A stretch of DNA of 8,061 nt, from positions 1 through 8,061 of the forward strand of contig CAYMZF010000026.1 in assembly GCA_964394905.1 (NCBI GenBank), given 5' to 3'. Shown piece by piece: positions 1 through 6,669 of the stretch. Numbering within the stretch: position 1 is the first letter of the stretch; every line of letters begins with the position of its first letter. Under the pieces are notes generated by a model that searched no databases, was not told where the DNA came from, and was given only the letters and a program-made list of their open reading frames with translations. Position numbers and translations under genes: made by a program. The DNA is from GCA-002840305 sp964394905 (GTDB taxonomy: Bacteria; Patescibacteriota; Patescibacteriia; Patescibacteriales; UBA12465).

Positions 1-1099
1 AAATCACATAATCAACTTCTTTTTTAGTATTATATCTTCCAAAAGTAAATCTAACGTTACTATTCATATATTTAGGATCAATCCCCATAGCCGTTATAAC
101 CGAAGAAACTTTTAAATTTTGAGCTGAACAAGCCGAACCGGTAGAAACACAAATTCCAGCCATAGACAAATCTATTAAAATGGACTCTCCTTCTATTCCT
201 TTAAACATTATATTTAAATTATTCGGTGTTCTGTTTTTTAAATCACCATTTAAACTAATATTTTTTATTTCTTTTTGTATTGCTTTCCAAAAATAATCAC
301 GCAAAGATTTTACTTTCTTTAAATAAACAGATCTTTCTTTATAGGCTAATTTTAAAGCTTCAGTCAGTCCCACAATTCCGGCCATATTGTAAGTACCGCT
401 ACGATAACCGTCTTCTTGTCCCCCGCCGACAATTAATGGATTTATTTTTATATCTTTATTAATATAGGCTAAACCCATACCCTGCGGTCCGTAAAATTTA
501 TGAGCCGAAAGAGATAAGAAATCCACTTGCCATTTTTTTATATCAATTTTTAAATATGGCACGGCTTGAACGGCATCGGTATGAAAATATATTCCTTTTT
601 CTTTAGCTAGTTTACCGATTTCTTGAAGTGGCTGAATAGTACCAATTTCATTATTAACCGCCATAACAGAAATTAAAACGGTTTCCGGTTTAATTTTCTT
701 TTTTAATTCTCTCAAATTAACAATACCGCGATTATCAACCGGAATATAATCAAAAACAAATCCCTCATTTAATAATTCCCGAGCCGACGACAAAACGCAA
801 GGGTGCTCAATGGCTGAAATTAAAAAATGATTTCCCTTATCGCGATTAGCCCGCATCACTCCTTTAATAATCATATTATTGGATTCCGTGGCACTGGAAG
901 TAAAAACAATATTGTTATTATCGCCATTAATAATTTTAGCGATTTCTTTTTTACAAGCGGTTATTTTTAAATCATTAGCCTGTCCCATAAAATGAATAGA
1001 AGAAGCATTGCCATAATTTTTTTGATAATACGGCATCATTTTTTGCAAAACTCTTTTATCAATTTTAGTGGTAGCGGCATTATCTAAATAAACTAACAT
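1..1099 (-). CDS. Cysteine desulfurase (NifS/IscS family), C-terminus cut by window edge
   Basis: A PLP-dependent enzyme that removes sulfur from L-cysteine and passes it as a persulfide to Fe-S cluster assembly or tRNA thiolation, in the cytoplasm. I translated 366 codons with no stop; the family is usually about 380-400 residues, so only a short tail is missing. Visible motifs are the N-terminal YLDNAATT (4-11), the PLP-stacking EHP (His99), NNEIGTIQP (149-157), HTDAVQA (173-179), the PLP-lysine motif SAHKFYGPQG with Lys201 (codon 497-499), the substrate-binding RSGT (233-236) and the catalytic-loop motif STGSACS with Cys324 (codon 128-130). The short Cys loop and RSGT motif place it in the NifS/IscS class rather than SufS, but which pathway it serves cannot be decided here. 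It starts one base after the isomerase stop (TAA T ATG) with no Shine-Dalgarno, suggesting translational coupling. A scaffold gene, if any, would lie beyond the left edge. Confidence 0.95.
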   Translation of the reverse strand, partial: MLVYLDNAATTKIDKRVLQKMMPYYQKNYGNASSIHFMGQANDLKITACKKEIAKIINGDNNNIVFTSSATESNNMIIKGVMRANRDKGNHFLISAIEHPCVLSSARELLNEGFVFDYIPVDNRGIVNLRELKKKIKPETVLISVMAVNNEIGTIQPLQEIGKLAKEKGIYFHTDAVQAVPYLKIDIKKWQVDFLSLSAHKFYGPQGMGLAYINKDIKINPLIVGGGQEDGYRSGTYNMAGIVGLTEALKLAYKERSVYLKKVKSLRDYFWKAIQKEIKNISLNGDLKNRTPNNLNIMFKGIEGESILIDLSMAGICVSTGSACSAQNLKVSSVITAMGIDPKYMNSNVRFTFGRYNTKKEVDYVI

Positions 1100-1100
1100 A

Positions 1101-1793
1101 TTATTTTAAATTTATTTTATTTATAACTACATCTTTTAAAGGACAATTATTATCATCAACTTCAACTTGAGAAATTTTTTCAACTATATCTAAACCATCA
1201 ATCACTTGACCGAAAACCGGATGTTGACTGGTAAAAGGCTGTTTGTCAAAATCAAGATAAGTATTATCCTCTAAGTTTATAAAAAACTGGGAACCGCCGG
1301 TATTGGATCCGGAATTAGCCATAGCCATTGTTCCTTTTATATTACTTAAACCTTCCACAAATTCGTCGGGGATAGAATAACCGGGACCACCGGTTCCCCA
1401 ATATTTTTTTTGAGCGTCATCTTTAGTTAAAGGATCACCGGCCTGGATTATAAAATTATTCATTATACGATGAAATTTAATGCCATTATAATAACCGCTA
1501 TTGGCTAAATTAAGAAAATTAGAAACAGTTATCGGCATTTGATCGTTATAAAACTCAACGGTAAAATTTCCCATAGTGGTTTCAAATTCAGCTTGAGAAT
1601 ATTTTTTTAAAATACTTTGATCTAAATTTTGTTCTTTAATCATATTGTTGTCTAAATTATTATTAATATTTTCTTCTGATGTAGTATTATAATTTAAACT
1701 ACTATCAGAACTAAATGATATTTTTTTATTTGAACAAGCTGATAAGCTTACGGCAAAAAATAATAATAAACTGAGATATAATATTTTTTTCAT
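1101..1793 (-). CDS. Cyclophilin-type peptidyl-prolyl cis-trans isomerase, lipoprotein
   Basis: Predicted to catalyse cis-trans isomerisation of prolyl bonds and assist folding of proteins outside the cytoplasmic membrane. Residues 1-20 form a lipoprotein signal: MKK, a hydrophobic stretch and the lipobox LSAC with Cys20 as the lipidation site. A low-complexity Ser/Asn/Glu-rich linker follows (about 21-66), then a single cyclophilin domain (about 67-230). Active-site motifs are intact: FHRI with catalytic Arg109, FIIQAGD (114-120), the MAMANSG segment, GSQFFI (167-172) and HPVFGQV (191-197). The length of 230 residues fits a secreted single-domain bacterial cyclophilin. The 1791-1793 start is chosen because it gives a complete signal peptide. 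There is no Shine-Dalgarno upstream, only AT-rich sequence. It is the first gene of a unit with the cysteine desulfurase and is separated from the upstream operon by a terminator. Family assignment is firm; the substrate is unknown. Confidence 0.95.
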   Translation of the reverse strand: MKKILYLSLLLFFAVSLSACSNKKISFSSDSSLNYNTTSEENINNNLDNNMIKEQNLDQSILKKYSQAEFETTMGNFTVEFYNDQMPITVSNFLNLANSGYYNGIKFHRIMNNFIIQAGDPLTKDDAQKKYWGTGGPGYSIPDEFVEGLSNIKGTMAMANSGSNTGGSQFFINLEDNTYLDFDKQPFTSQHPVFGQVIDGLDIVEKISQVEVDDNNCPLKDVVINKINLK

Positions 1794-1832
1794 ATATTTA
1801 AAAATTGAATTATTGTTATTTATATTTTTTAA

Positions 1833-1861
1833 TTGACAAATTTTTTAAAATAATTTATAAT
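1833..1861 (+). promoter_or_regulatory. Perfect-consensus sigma70-type promoter, facing against all genes
   Basis: TTGACA (1833-1838), exactly 17 bases, then TATAAT (1856-1861): 12 of 12 consensus positions at optimal spacing. It points away from the isomerase gene and towards the 3' end of the NYN gene. Predicted initiation is at about 1866-1868. The only thing within reach is the short hairpin and T-tract at 1876-1918, so the expected product is a very short RNA rather than an mRNA. The sequence match is certain. Activity is inferred, and an AT-rich genome raises the chance background somewhat. Confidence 0.6.
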
Positions 1862-1872
1862 CTTAGTATCAA
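1844..1872 (-). promoter_or_regulatory. Weak candidate promoter for the isomerase-desulfurase unit
   Basis: The isomerase gene lies downstream of a terminator on its own strand, so it should have its own promoter. The best minus-strand match I found is TTGATA (1872 to 1867, 5 of 6 to the -35 consensus), a 17-base spacer and TTTAAA (1849 to 1844, 4 of 6 to the -10). Transcription would start near 1837, giving a leader of about 45 bases. It overlaps the much stronger plus-strand promoter, so the two could not be occupied together. The region is so AT-rich that chance matches are likely. Confidence 0.25.
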
Positions 1873-1918
1873 GACAAAAAGGGATCCGGACGGTTTCGTA
1901 CCTAAGGAGCCTTTTTTT
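1868..1918 (+). ncRNA. Candidate small RNA of about 50 nt, mostly a terminator hairpin
   Basis: Predicted from the perfect promoter ending at 1861 and the hairpin plus seven-T tract ending at 1918. The transcript would have a short 5' tail (about 1868-1875), an outer stem pairing 1876-1882 with 1910-1916, a small internal bulge, and a further stem pairing TCC (1885-1887) with GGA (1906-1908). A loop region holds GGT/ACC (1892-1894 with 1900-1902) around TTCGT. It contains AAGGAG (1904-1909), a perfect Shine-Dalgarno-like string, but no ATG, GTG or TTG follows it closely, so it does not look like a leader for translation. I recognise no known RNA family. The RNA ends at the last bases of the NYN stop codon, so it is barely antisense to that gene. 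It may simply be promoter-driven terminator output. Confidence 0.35.
1876..1916. terminator. Bidirectional hairpin terminator after the NYN gene
   Basis: Inverted repeat with AAAAAGG (1876-1882) pairing with CCTTTTT (1910-1916), a short bulge, then TCC/GGA and an inner GGT/ACC pair. Read on the minus strand it begins right after the NYN stop codon and ends in CCTTTTTGTCTT, closing the long gap-to-NYN operon. Read on the plus strand it ends in CC plus seven T's, a slightly better terminator, serving the consensus promoter just upstream. The inner stem is imperfect, so overall stability is moderate. Confidence 0.65.
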
Positions 1919-2407
1919 ATACAATTTTACTCTTACTATTAGATAAAAAATCATAAAACTCAGAACCAATATTTTTATACAAAGATGAATAAAATTTTCT
2001 ATTTGGAAATAATATCTTTAATAGCTTACCTTCTTTTATTAAAAAATCAACTAATGATTTATAATCGCCATCGCCAGAAACTAAAACTATTTTATCAAAT
2101 GGTTCTTTTTTGTACATAATCTTCATAATTTGAAAAATTATATCAGAATCAACATTGCCTTTTTTCTTTCCTTTCATAGCTGAATTATGCTCTCTAAATT
2201 TTAAAACAAAACCAGCACTCTGTATTTTATCATATAATTCATCTCTTTCATTCGACATATAACCTAAAAATAATAAGCTTTCGATACTTTATATTTGTCT
2301 TTTAAATAAACTCTAAATTTTAACAAATTAACTTCCCAAGAAGGATTCTCGGAATTTGTTCCCATATATAAATTTTGTCCATCAATAAAGGCTAAATTAT
2401 TATTCAT
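1917..2407 (-). CDS. NYN-domain (LabA/DUF88-like) putative ribonuclease, interrupted by a one-base frameshift
   Basis: The NYN domain is a PIN-like, metal-dependent RNase fold. The gene starts at 2407 with MNNNLAFIDGQNLYMG, which carries the family's first catalytic Asp (D9) and its Asn (N12). The frame then hits TAG at 2266-2264 after 47 codons. The remainder continues in the -1 frame to the stop at 1917: KGNVDSDI (acidic D87 and D89, numbered as if repaired) and VLVSGDGDYKSLVDFL (D113, D115). Adding one T to the five-T run near 2270 restores a continuous 163-residue protein with AYYFLGYM across the join, so a single-base change explains the break. Starting at the internal ATG (2258) would give 113 residues lacking the first catalytic Asp, so it is unlikely to be the native form. 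It begins 7 bases after the CCA gene and ends at a terminator, so it is the last gene of the operon. The broken gene may be a pseudogene, a recoded gene or a sequence error. Confidence 0.8.
2264..2275 (-). other. Frameshift site in the NYN gene (T-run directly before TAG)
   Basis: On the coding strand the sequence reads TAT TAT TTT TAG GTT in the incoming frame. A -1 slip of the TTT codon onto the preceding T gives TTT TTA GGT TAT ATG, which rejoins the conserved NYN sequence exactly. The site is a run of five T's immediately followed by an in-frame stop, compatible with P-site slippage at a stop codon. It is equally compatible with loss of one T from a run of six. The sequence alone cannot separate these. 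Confidence 0.75.
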
Positions 2408-2414
2408 ATTTTTA

Positions 2415-3920
2415 TCAAACTTTAAATTTTTTCTTAATATCTAAATCATCCGCTTCTATCTTTTCCCCGATCAATTCTTTGGCCTTAGAACGCAAATTTT
2501 GTAAATTCATGTCATTTAATTCCGTCGCTCGTGTTAACAACGCTTTCTTATCATTTAAAACCGGATCTTCTAAAACCTCAGCCAATAAAACATCCAAAAT
2601 AGCTCCAATTTTAGGCCCAGCTTCTATCTTAAGATAACTCATTAAATCACAACCGTCAACCTTAAGCATTTTAGCCGAAATAGGATCGTTTTGCACCTTT
2701 TCCATCATATATTCCAAATGGCGCAACTTATAAGGCATGGCTTTAGGAGTACCGGAACCTAAACGATCAGCTACTCTTAAATCAATTAAATCTTTTAAAT
2801 TTTCTTGACCGGTTTTGGCAATTAAGCGACGAACCGAAGCGGCCGTAACTTCTCCCACATTATAATAAAACATATGATTTTTGACTAAATTTACCACCAT
2901 ATCAATATCTTGATTGGAAAATTTTAACCGAGTCATAACTTTTCCGGTTATTTTTGATCCAATATATTCATGATTATAAAAAGTAGTTTGACCGTTGATA
3001 ATTTTCATTGATTGCGGTTTACCGATATCGTGCATTAAAGCTGCCAACCGTACTTGCCATTTAGAACTGGGACAATATTTTAAAGATAAAAGATTGTGTT
3101 TATAAACCGTATAAATATGATGATGATTCTGTTTTAAATCTTCGCCATATAATAATTCCGGGATTATATATTGTAATAACTTCGTTTTGTTTAACATTTC
3201 AATACCAAGAGAGGGATTATCAGAACTAAATATTTTTATTAATTCATCTTTTATTCTTTCCTTGGCGATGAATTTTAAACTGCCGGCCATTTTAATAATC
3301 GCTCGCTCGGTTTTTGGTTCTAATTCAAAACCTAATTGAGCCGAAAAACGGATAGCTCGAATCATTCTTAAAGCATCTTCTTTAAATCTATCAACCGGTT
3401 CTCCGACCGCTCTGATAATTTTTAATTTAATATCTTTTAATCCGCCGAACAAATCAACTAATTCTAATTCATTAGAACCAAAATCCACCGAATTATTTTT
3501 ATCAATATTTATTTTTTTAGCCCCATATTTTCCGGCACCTAATCCGATAGGTCTTAAAGCCATAGCATTAACGGTAAAATCTCGTCGAGCTAAATCTTTA
3601 TCTAAATCAGTTTCAAAAATAACTTCATCGGGACGACGATGATCTCTATAACCGGTTTCACTGCGATAAGTAGTTACTTCCAATACAGTTAAAATTTCTT
3701 TGTTTTCATTTTTTATAGGTAAAATAACCGTACCAAAATTATTTTCATATTTGGCTTCAGAAAAAATATTTAAGATTTCTTCCGGCAAAGCATTAGTGGT
3801 AATATCAAAGTCATGGGCCTCTTTGCCCATTAAAAAATCACGCACCGAGCCACCTACCAAATAGGCTTCAAAACCCCGAGCCTCAATTTCTTTTATAGTT
3901 TTAAAAACTAATTCTATCAT
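2415..3920 (-). CDS. cca: CCA-adding tRNA nucleotidyltransferase / poly(A) polymerase family, with HD domain
   Basis: Class II nucleotidyltransferase expected to build or repair the 3' CCA end of tRNAs. The head domain shows LVGGSVRDFLMG (21-32), the metal-binding pair in DFDITTNA (Asp37, Asp39), the third carboxylate region LEVTTYR (Glu81), and RRDFTVNAMA (112-121). Next come the RNA-binding region EDALRMIRAIRFSAQLGF (181-198) and a C-terminal HD domain with HDIGKP (His297, Asp298), linked in this family to phosphohydrolase activity on tRNA ends. An insert of about 30 residues (roughly 124-155) lies between RRDFTVNAMA and LVDLFGG. At 501 residues it is typical for HD-containing members. It starts 11 bases after hydA, with no Shine-Dalgarno, and stops at TGA, which supports the standard code. 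Distinguishing CCA addition from poly(A) polymerase activity by motif is not possible here; the CCA role is the likelier one in a small genome. Confidence 0.93.
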   Translation of the reverse strand: MIELVFKTIKEIEARGFEAYLVGGSVRDFLMGKEAHDFDITTNALPEEILNIFSEAKYENNFGTVILPIKNENKEILTVLEVTTYRSETGYRDHRRPDEVIFETDLDKDLARRDFTVNAMALRPIGLGAGKYGAKKINIDKNNSVDFGSNELELVDLFGGLKDIKLKIIRAVGEPVDRFKEDALRMIRAIRFSAQLGFELEPKTERAIIKMAGSLKFIAKERIKDELIKIFSSDNPSLGIEMLNKTKLLQYIIPELLYGEDLKQNHHHIYTVYKHNLLSLKYCPSSKWQVRLAALMHDIGKPQSMKIINGQTTFYNHEYIGSKITGKVMTRLKFSNQDIDMVVNLVKNHMFYYNVGEVTAASVRRLIAKTGQENLKDLIDLRVADRLGSGTPKAMPYKLRHLEYMMEKVQNDPISAKMLKVDGCDLMSYLKIEAGPKIGAILDVLLAEVLEDPVLNDKKALLTRATELNDMNLQNLRSKAKELIGEKIEADDLDIKKKFKV

Positions 3921-3931
3921 GTTGTTTTTTT

Positions 3932-5650
3932 TTATTTTCTAGTTTTTTTACTGTAGTGAGTATGAAGTACTTCGTGATCTAACTTTTTATCCTTTAACCA
4001 TTCAATTATTTTTACGGCCGAAGGATTATCATGAGCCGTTCTTAATTTGCTGGTTTTATCAACTTGATATATACCAGCCGTTCTTTTGGACACAATTTCG
4101 CGTGAAACCGGAATCGGCTGACCACCACCGCCAAGACAAGCTCCCGGGCAAGACATTACTTCAATATAATCATATTTTTTTATATTTTTTAAAACCGGTT
4201 TAACATTACCAATACCGTTAACTACGGCCACGCGAAGTTTTTTACCCGACAAAGTAACCTGAGCTTCTTTAACTCCCGCTTGACCGCGAACTTCTTTAAA
4301 TTCTAAACGCGAAGTACGAAGTTTGTTTTTAGCCGAACTATTTAAAACATAACTGGCTGTTCTTAAAGCTGATTCCATCACTCCACCACTGGCGCCAAAA
4401 ATTAAACCAGCACTACTGCCATCGTTTATCAAATTATCGGATTTTTCAACCGCCACTTTTTTAAAATCAATTTTATTTTTTTTAATTAAATAAACTAATT
4501 CTCTAACCGTTAGAACGTAATCAACTGGATAATTTTTTCCTATTTTTAATTCCGACCTAGTTATTTCAAATTTTTTAGCGGTACAAGGCATAATTGAAAC
4601 CACGACAATATTTTCCGGCTTAATCTTTTTTTCTTTAGCCCAATAGGTTTTTATTATTCCACCCAATTGAATATGTGGTGAACGAGAAGTAGTTAGATTA
4701 GGAATTAAATCCGGACGATAAAATTCCAAATATTTTACCCAAGCCGGACAACAAGAAGTTAAAAGAGGCAAAACTCCCCGAGGCGAAGATAATCTTTCTA
4801 AAAGTTCCGTCGCTTCAACTAAAGTGGTAGTATCAGCCGAAAAATTAACATCCATTACTTGATCAAAGCCTAATTTTTTTAAAGCTCCAATCATTTTAGG
4901 ACTATTATCTTGACCATAAGGTAAAGCAAAATCTTCTCCGATGGTCATTCGAGTTGACGGAGCAAAAATAGCTATTACGGTTTTATCTTTTTTATCGCGT
5001 AAAATATTTTCCACTTCCAAACTTTGAGATTGTTCTTGAGCTGAAGCCACGGGACAATGAGAGGTGCATTGACCACAATAAATACAATCAATTTTTTTAT
5101 TATTAGTTGGTATAATTTTTCTATCACTCCCCTTACCTTGCACTTCTAAATAGCCGATCTTTTGTACATTTTTACAAACATCAACACAATTTTGACAATC
5201 AATACATTGACTACCATCAATTTCAACCGATTTATCAAATTTATAGGTTAAATAATTATTTTTTCTATCCTTAAAATTATTAGCCTTAATTTTGTAACGT
5301 TTGGCTAAACTTAATAAAGAACATTCATATTGCAAAGTACAATCAGAACATTTTTCTCTGTGACTGGCGAAGATTAATTCTAAGTTAGTGTCACGAGCCG
5401 TTTTAACTTTAGCCGAATCGGTAAAAATTTCCATTCCCGGTGCTACTTGAGTAGAACAAGCGGTTGATAACCGACGTTGACCCTTTATTTCCACTACACA
5501 AACCCGACAATTAGCTTTGACGTGTAAATCCGGATGATAACATAAACTGGGAATAAAAATATTATTGGCACGAGCTACATTTAAAATAGTTTGACCGGTT
5601 TCAACTAAATATTTTTTTCCGTTTATTTTTATATTTATTTTTTTATTCAT
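3932..5650 (-). CDS. hydA: [FeFe] hydrogenase, CpI-like large catalytic subunit
   Basis: Reversibly reduces protons to H2 in the cytoplasm. I start at 5650 (572 residues) because the ferredoxin fold begins at once with MNKKINIKING. The upstream ATG at 5677 would overlap the NuoF-like gene by 23 bases and add nine residues with no family counterpart. Domains: a [2Fe-2S] domain (Cys37, 48, 51, 65); a His-Cys3 [4Fe-4S] site (His97, Cys101, 104, 110); two [4Fe-4S] ferredoxin motifs (CxxCxxCxxxC at 149-159 and 189-199); then the H-cluster domain with L1 TSCCPAW (Cys300 proton relay, Cys301 ligand), L2 MPCTAKK (Cys356) and L3 SCPGAC (Cys501, Cys505). Length and layout closely match Clostridium CpI. 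L3 has Ser and Ala where MACPGGC is common, a mild variation, and all cluster ligands are intact. It follows the NuoF-like gene by 4 bases, pointing to joint expression. HydEFG maturases are not in the window and must be elsewhere for activity. Confidence 0.96.
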   Translation of the reverse strand: MNKKINIKINGKKYLVETGQTILNVARANNIFIPSLCYHPDLHVKANCRVCVVEIKGQRRLSTACSTQVAPGMEIFTDSAKVKTARDTNLELIFASHREKCSDCTLQYECSLLSLAKRYKIKANNFKDRKNNYLTYKFDKSVEIDGSQCIDCQNCVDVCKNVQKIGYLEVQGKGSDRKIIPTNNKKIDCIYCGQCTSHCPVASAQEQSQSLEVENILRDKKDKTVIAIFAPSTRMTIGEDFALPYGQDNSPKMIGALKKLGFDQVMDVNFSADTTTLVEATELLERLSSPRGVLPLLTSCCPAWVKYLEFYRPDLIPNLTTSRSPHIQLGGIIKTYWAKEKKIKPENIVVVSIMPCTAKKFEITRSELKIGKNYPVDYVLTVRELVYLIKKNKIDFKKVAVEKSDNLINDGSSAGLIFGASGGVMESALRTASYVLNSSAKNKLRTSRLEFKEVRGQAGVKEAQVTLSGKKLRVAVVNGIGNVKPVLKNIKKYDYIEVMSCPGACLGGGGQPIPVSREIVSKRTAGIYQVDKTSKLRTAHDNPSAVKIIEWLKDKKLDHEVLHTHYSKKTRK

Positions 5651-5654
5651 ATAA

Positions 5655-6668
5655 TTATTTATTGGGGTTATAGACATTTTTTAGATAACTTGATATCGCC
5701 ATCGGAACTGAAGAACCTAAAGCACAAAATGGAGTTAAGTTTAAATTTTCTATTATCTCCGATAACTTATTATTATTTAATAATTTGGCGACACTTTTGG
5801 TTTCATTGAACATTTCTCTTAAACGATAAGTTCCTTCGCGACACGGAGTACATTGACCGCAAGAATTATCGGCAAAAAAATCAAACCAAAATTTTACTAA
5901 TTTTTCGGGATTATGTTTCTTAAAATCAAAAATAGTTATTGATCCCGCCCCGCTGACTTTTTGATCTAATTGTTTATCGTTTAAAACTTCACCGGCAGCA
6001 TCTCCACCGACTTGAACAAAAAATTTATACTCAGGATAATTACCCGTTTTTTTTAAAACTTCGGCGATAGTTAATTCGCTTGATAATTCATAAACTCCTT
6101 TATTTTTAAAATTAACATTAACGGAATAGAAACGATTATTTTTATACTTGCCTTTATTTACCAAACTAACATTGTATAAAGTTTCAATGTTGTTTATAAG
6201 AGTCGGTTGACCCCAAAGACCGCATTCCGTCGGAAAAGGCGGTTTAAGACGTGGTTCTAATATTTCTCCTTCAATAATATTTAAAATAGTTGATTCTTCC
6301 CCGCCGATATAACCGGCTTTAGAAGGTTTTTTAAATAATTCAAATTTACCTTTTAAACCAACTTTATTAAAACTACTAGTAATATTTTTTTTATACTCAT
6401 CAAAATATTTAGGATTTAAATAAAAATATATTTTAGTTATCGAAATACAATCAGCCGCTAATTTTACTCCTTGAGCCAATTCATCTAAATGATTAACTAA
6501 AATATATTTATCTTTATAAACACCCGGTTCCCCTTCGGCTCCGTTTATAACCAAATATTTGATTTTACTATGGGCGTCTTTAACGGCTTGCCATTTTAAA
6601 TGAGTCGGAAAACCGGCTCCGCCTCGACCTATCAAACCGGCTTGTTTTATTTTATCTATTATATTCAT
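5655..6668 (-). CDS. nuoF: NuoF/HydB-like flavoprotein subunit (short, variant active-site motifs)
   Basis: Resembles the FMN and [4Fe-4S] subunit that accepts electrons from NADH in complex I and in multimeric [FeFe] hydrogenases (HndC, HydB). Residues 11-25 carry the FMN loop GRGGAGFPTHLKW. YIGGEEST (120-127), PRLKPPFP (139-146) and GLWGQPTLINNIETL (150-164) are diagnostic of the family. The cluster motif is SCGQCTPCREG (Cys270, 273, 276) with Cys315 in FCALG. At 337 residues it is only the core, without the N-terminal thioredoxin-like and C-terminal ferredoxin extensions of HydB. Two usually conserved stretches differ: NADEGEPG is NGAEGEPG (41-49 region, losing the Asp), and YICGEE is YIGGEE. 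The middle of the protein is also shortened. It sits between gap (1-base gap) and hydA (4-base gap), so it most likely forms the electron-input partner of HydA. No NuoE-like subunit is next to it. NADH use is inferred, not shown. Confidence 0.88.
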   Translation of the reverse strand: MNIIDKIKQAGLIGRGGAGFPTHLKWQAVKDAHSKIKYLVINGAEGEPGVYKDKYILVNHLDELAQGVKLAADCISITKIYFYLNPKYFDEYKKNITSSFNKVGLKGKFELFKKPSKAGYIGGEESTILNIIEGEILEPRLKPPFPTECGLWGQPTLINNIETLYNVSLVNKGKYKNNRFYSVNVNFKNKGVYELSSELTIAEVLKKTGNYPEYKFFVQVGGDAAGEVLNDKQLDQKVSGAGSITIFDFKKHNPEKLVKFWFDFFADNSCGQCTPCREGTYRLREMFNETKSVAKLLNNNKLSEIIENLNLTPFCALGSSVPMAISSYLKNVYNPNK

Positions 6669-6669
6669 A

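Noticed and set aside
280..462. Plus-strand open frame of 60 codons
   Set aside because: It lies wholly inside the cysteine desulfurase gene on the opposite strand, shows no recognisable motif, and the minus-strand frame carries all catalytic residues.
1834..1839. TTGTCA on the minus strand as -35 of the isomerase promoter
   Set aside because: The hexamer at 17-base spacing (ACAATA) matches the -10 consensus poorly; the motif is mostly the mirror of the plus-strand TTGACA.
1904..1909. AAGGAG as a ribosome binding site for a plus-strand gene
   Set aside because: No ATG, GTG or TTG occurs at suitable distance downstream, and the following plus-strand sequence is antisense to the NYN gene.
5651..5677. 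Longer HydA start at 5677
   Set aside because: It would overlap the NuoF-like gene by 23 bases and add nine residues with no family counterpart; the ATG at 5650 begins directly at the ferredoxin fold with a 4-base gap.
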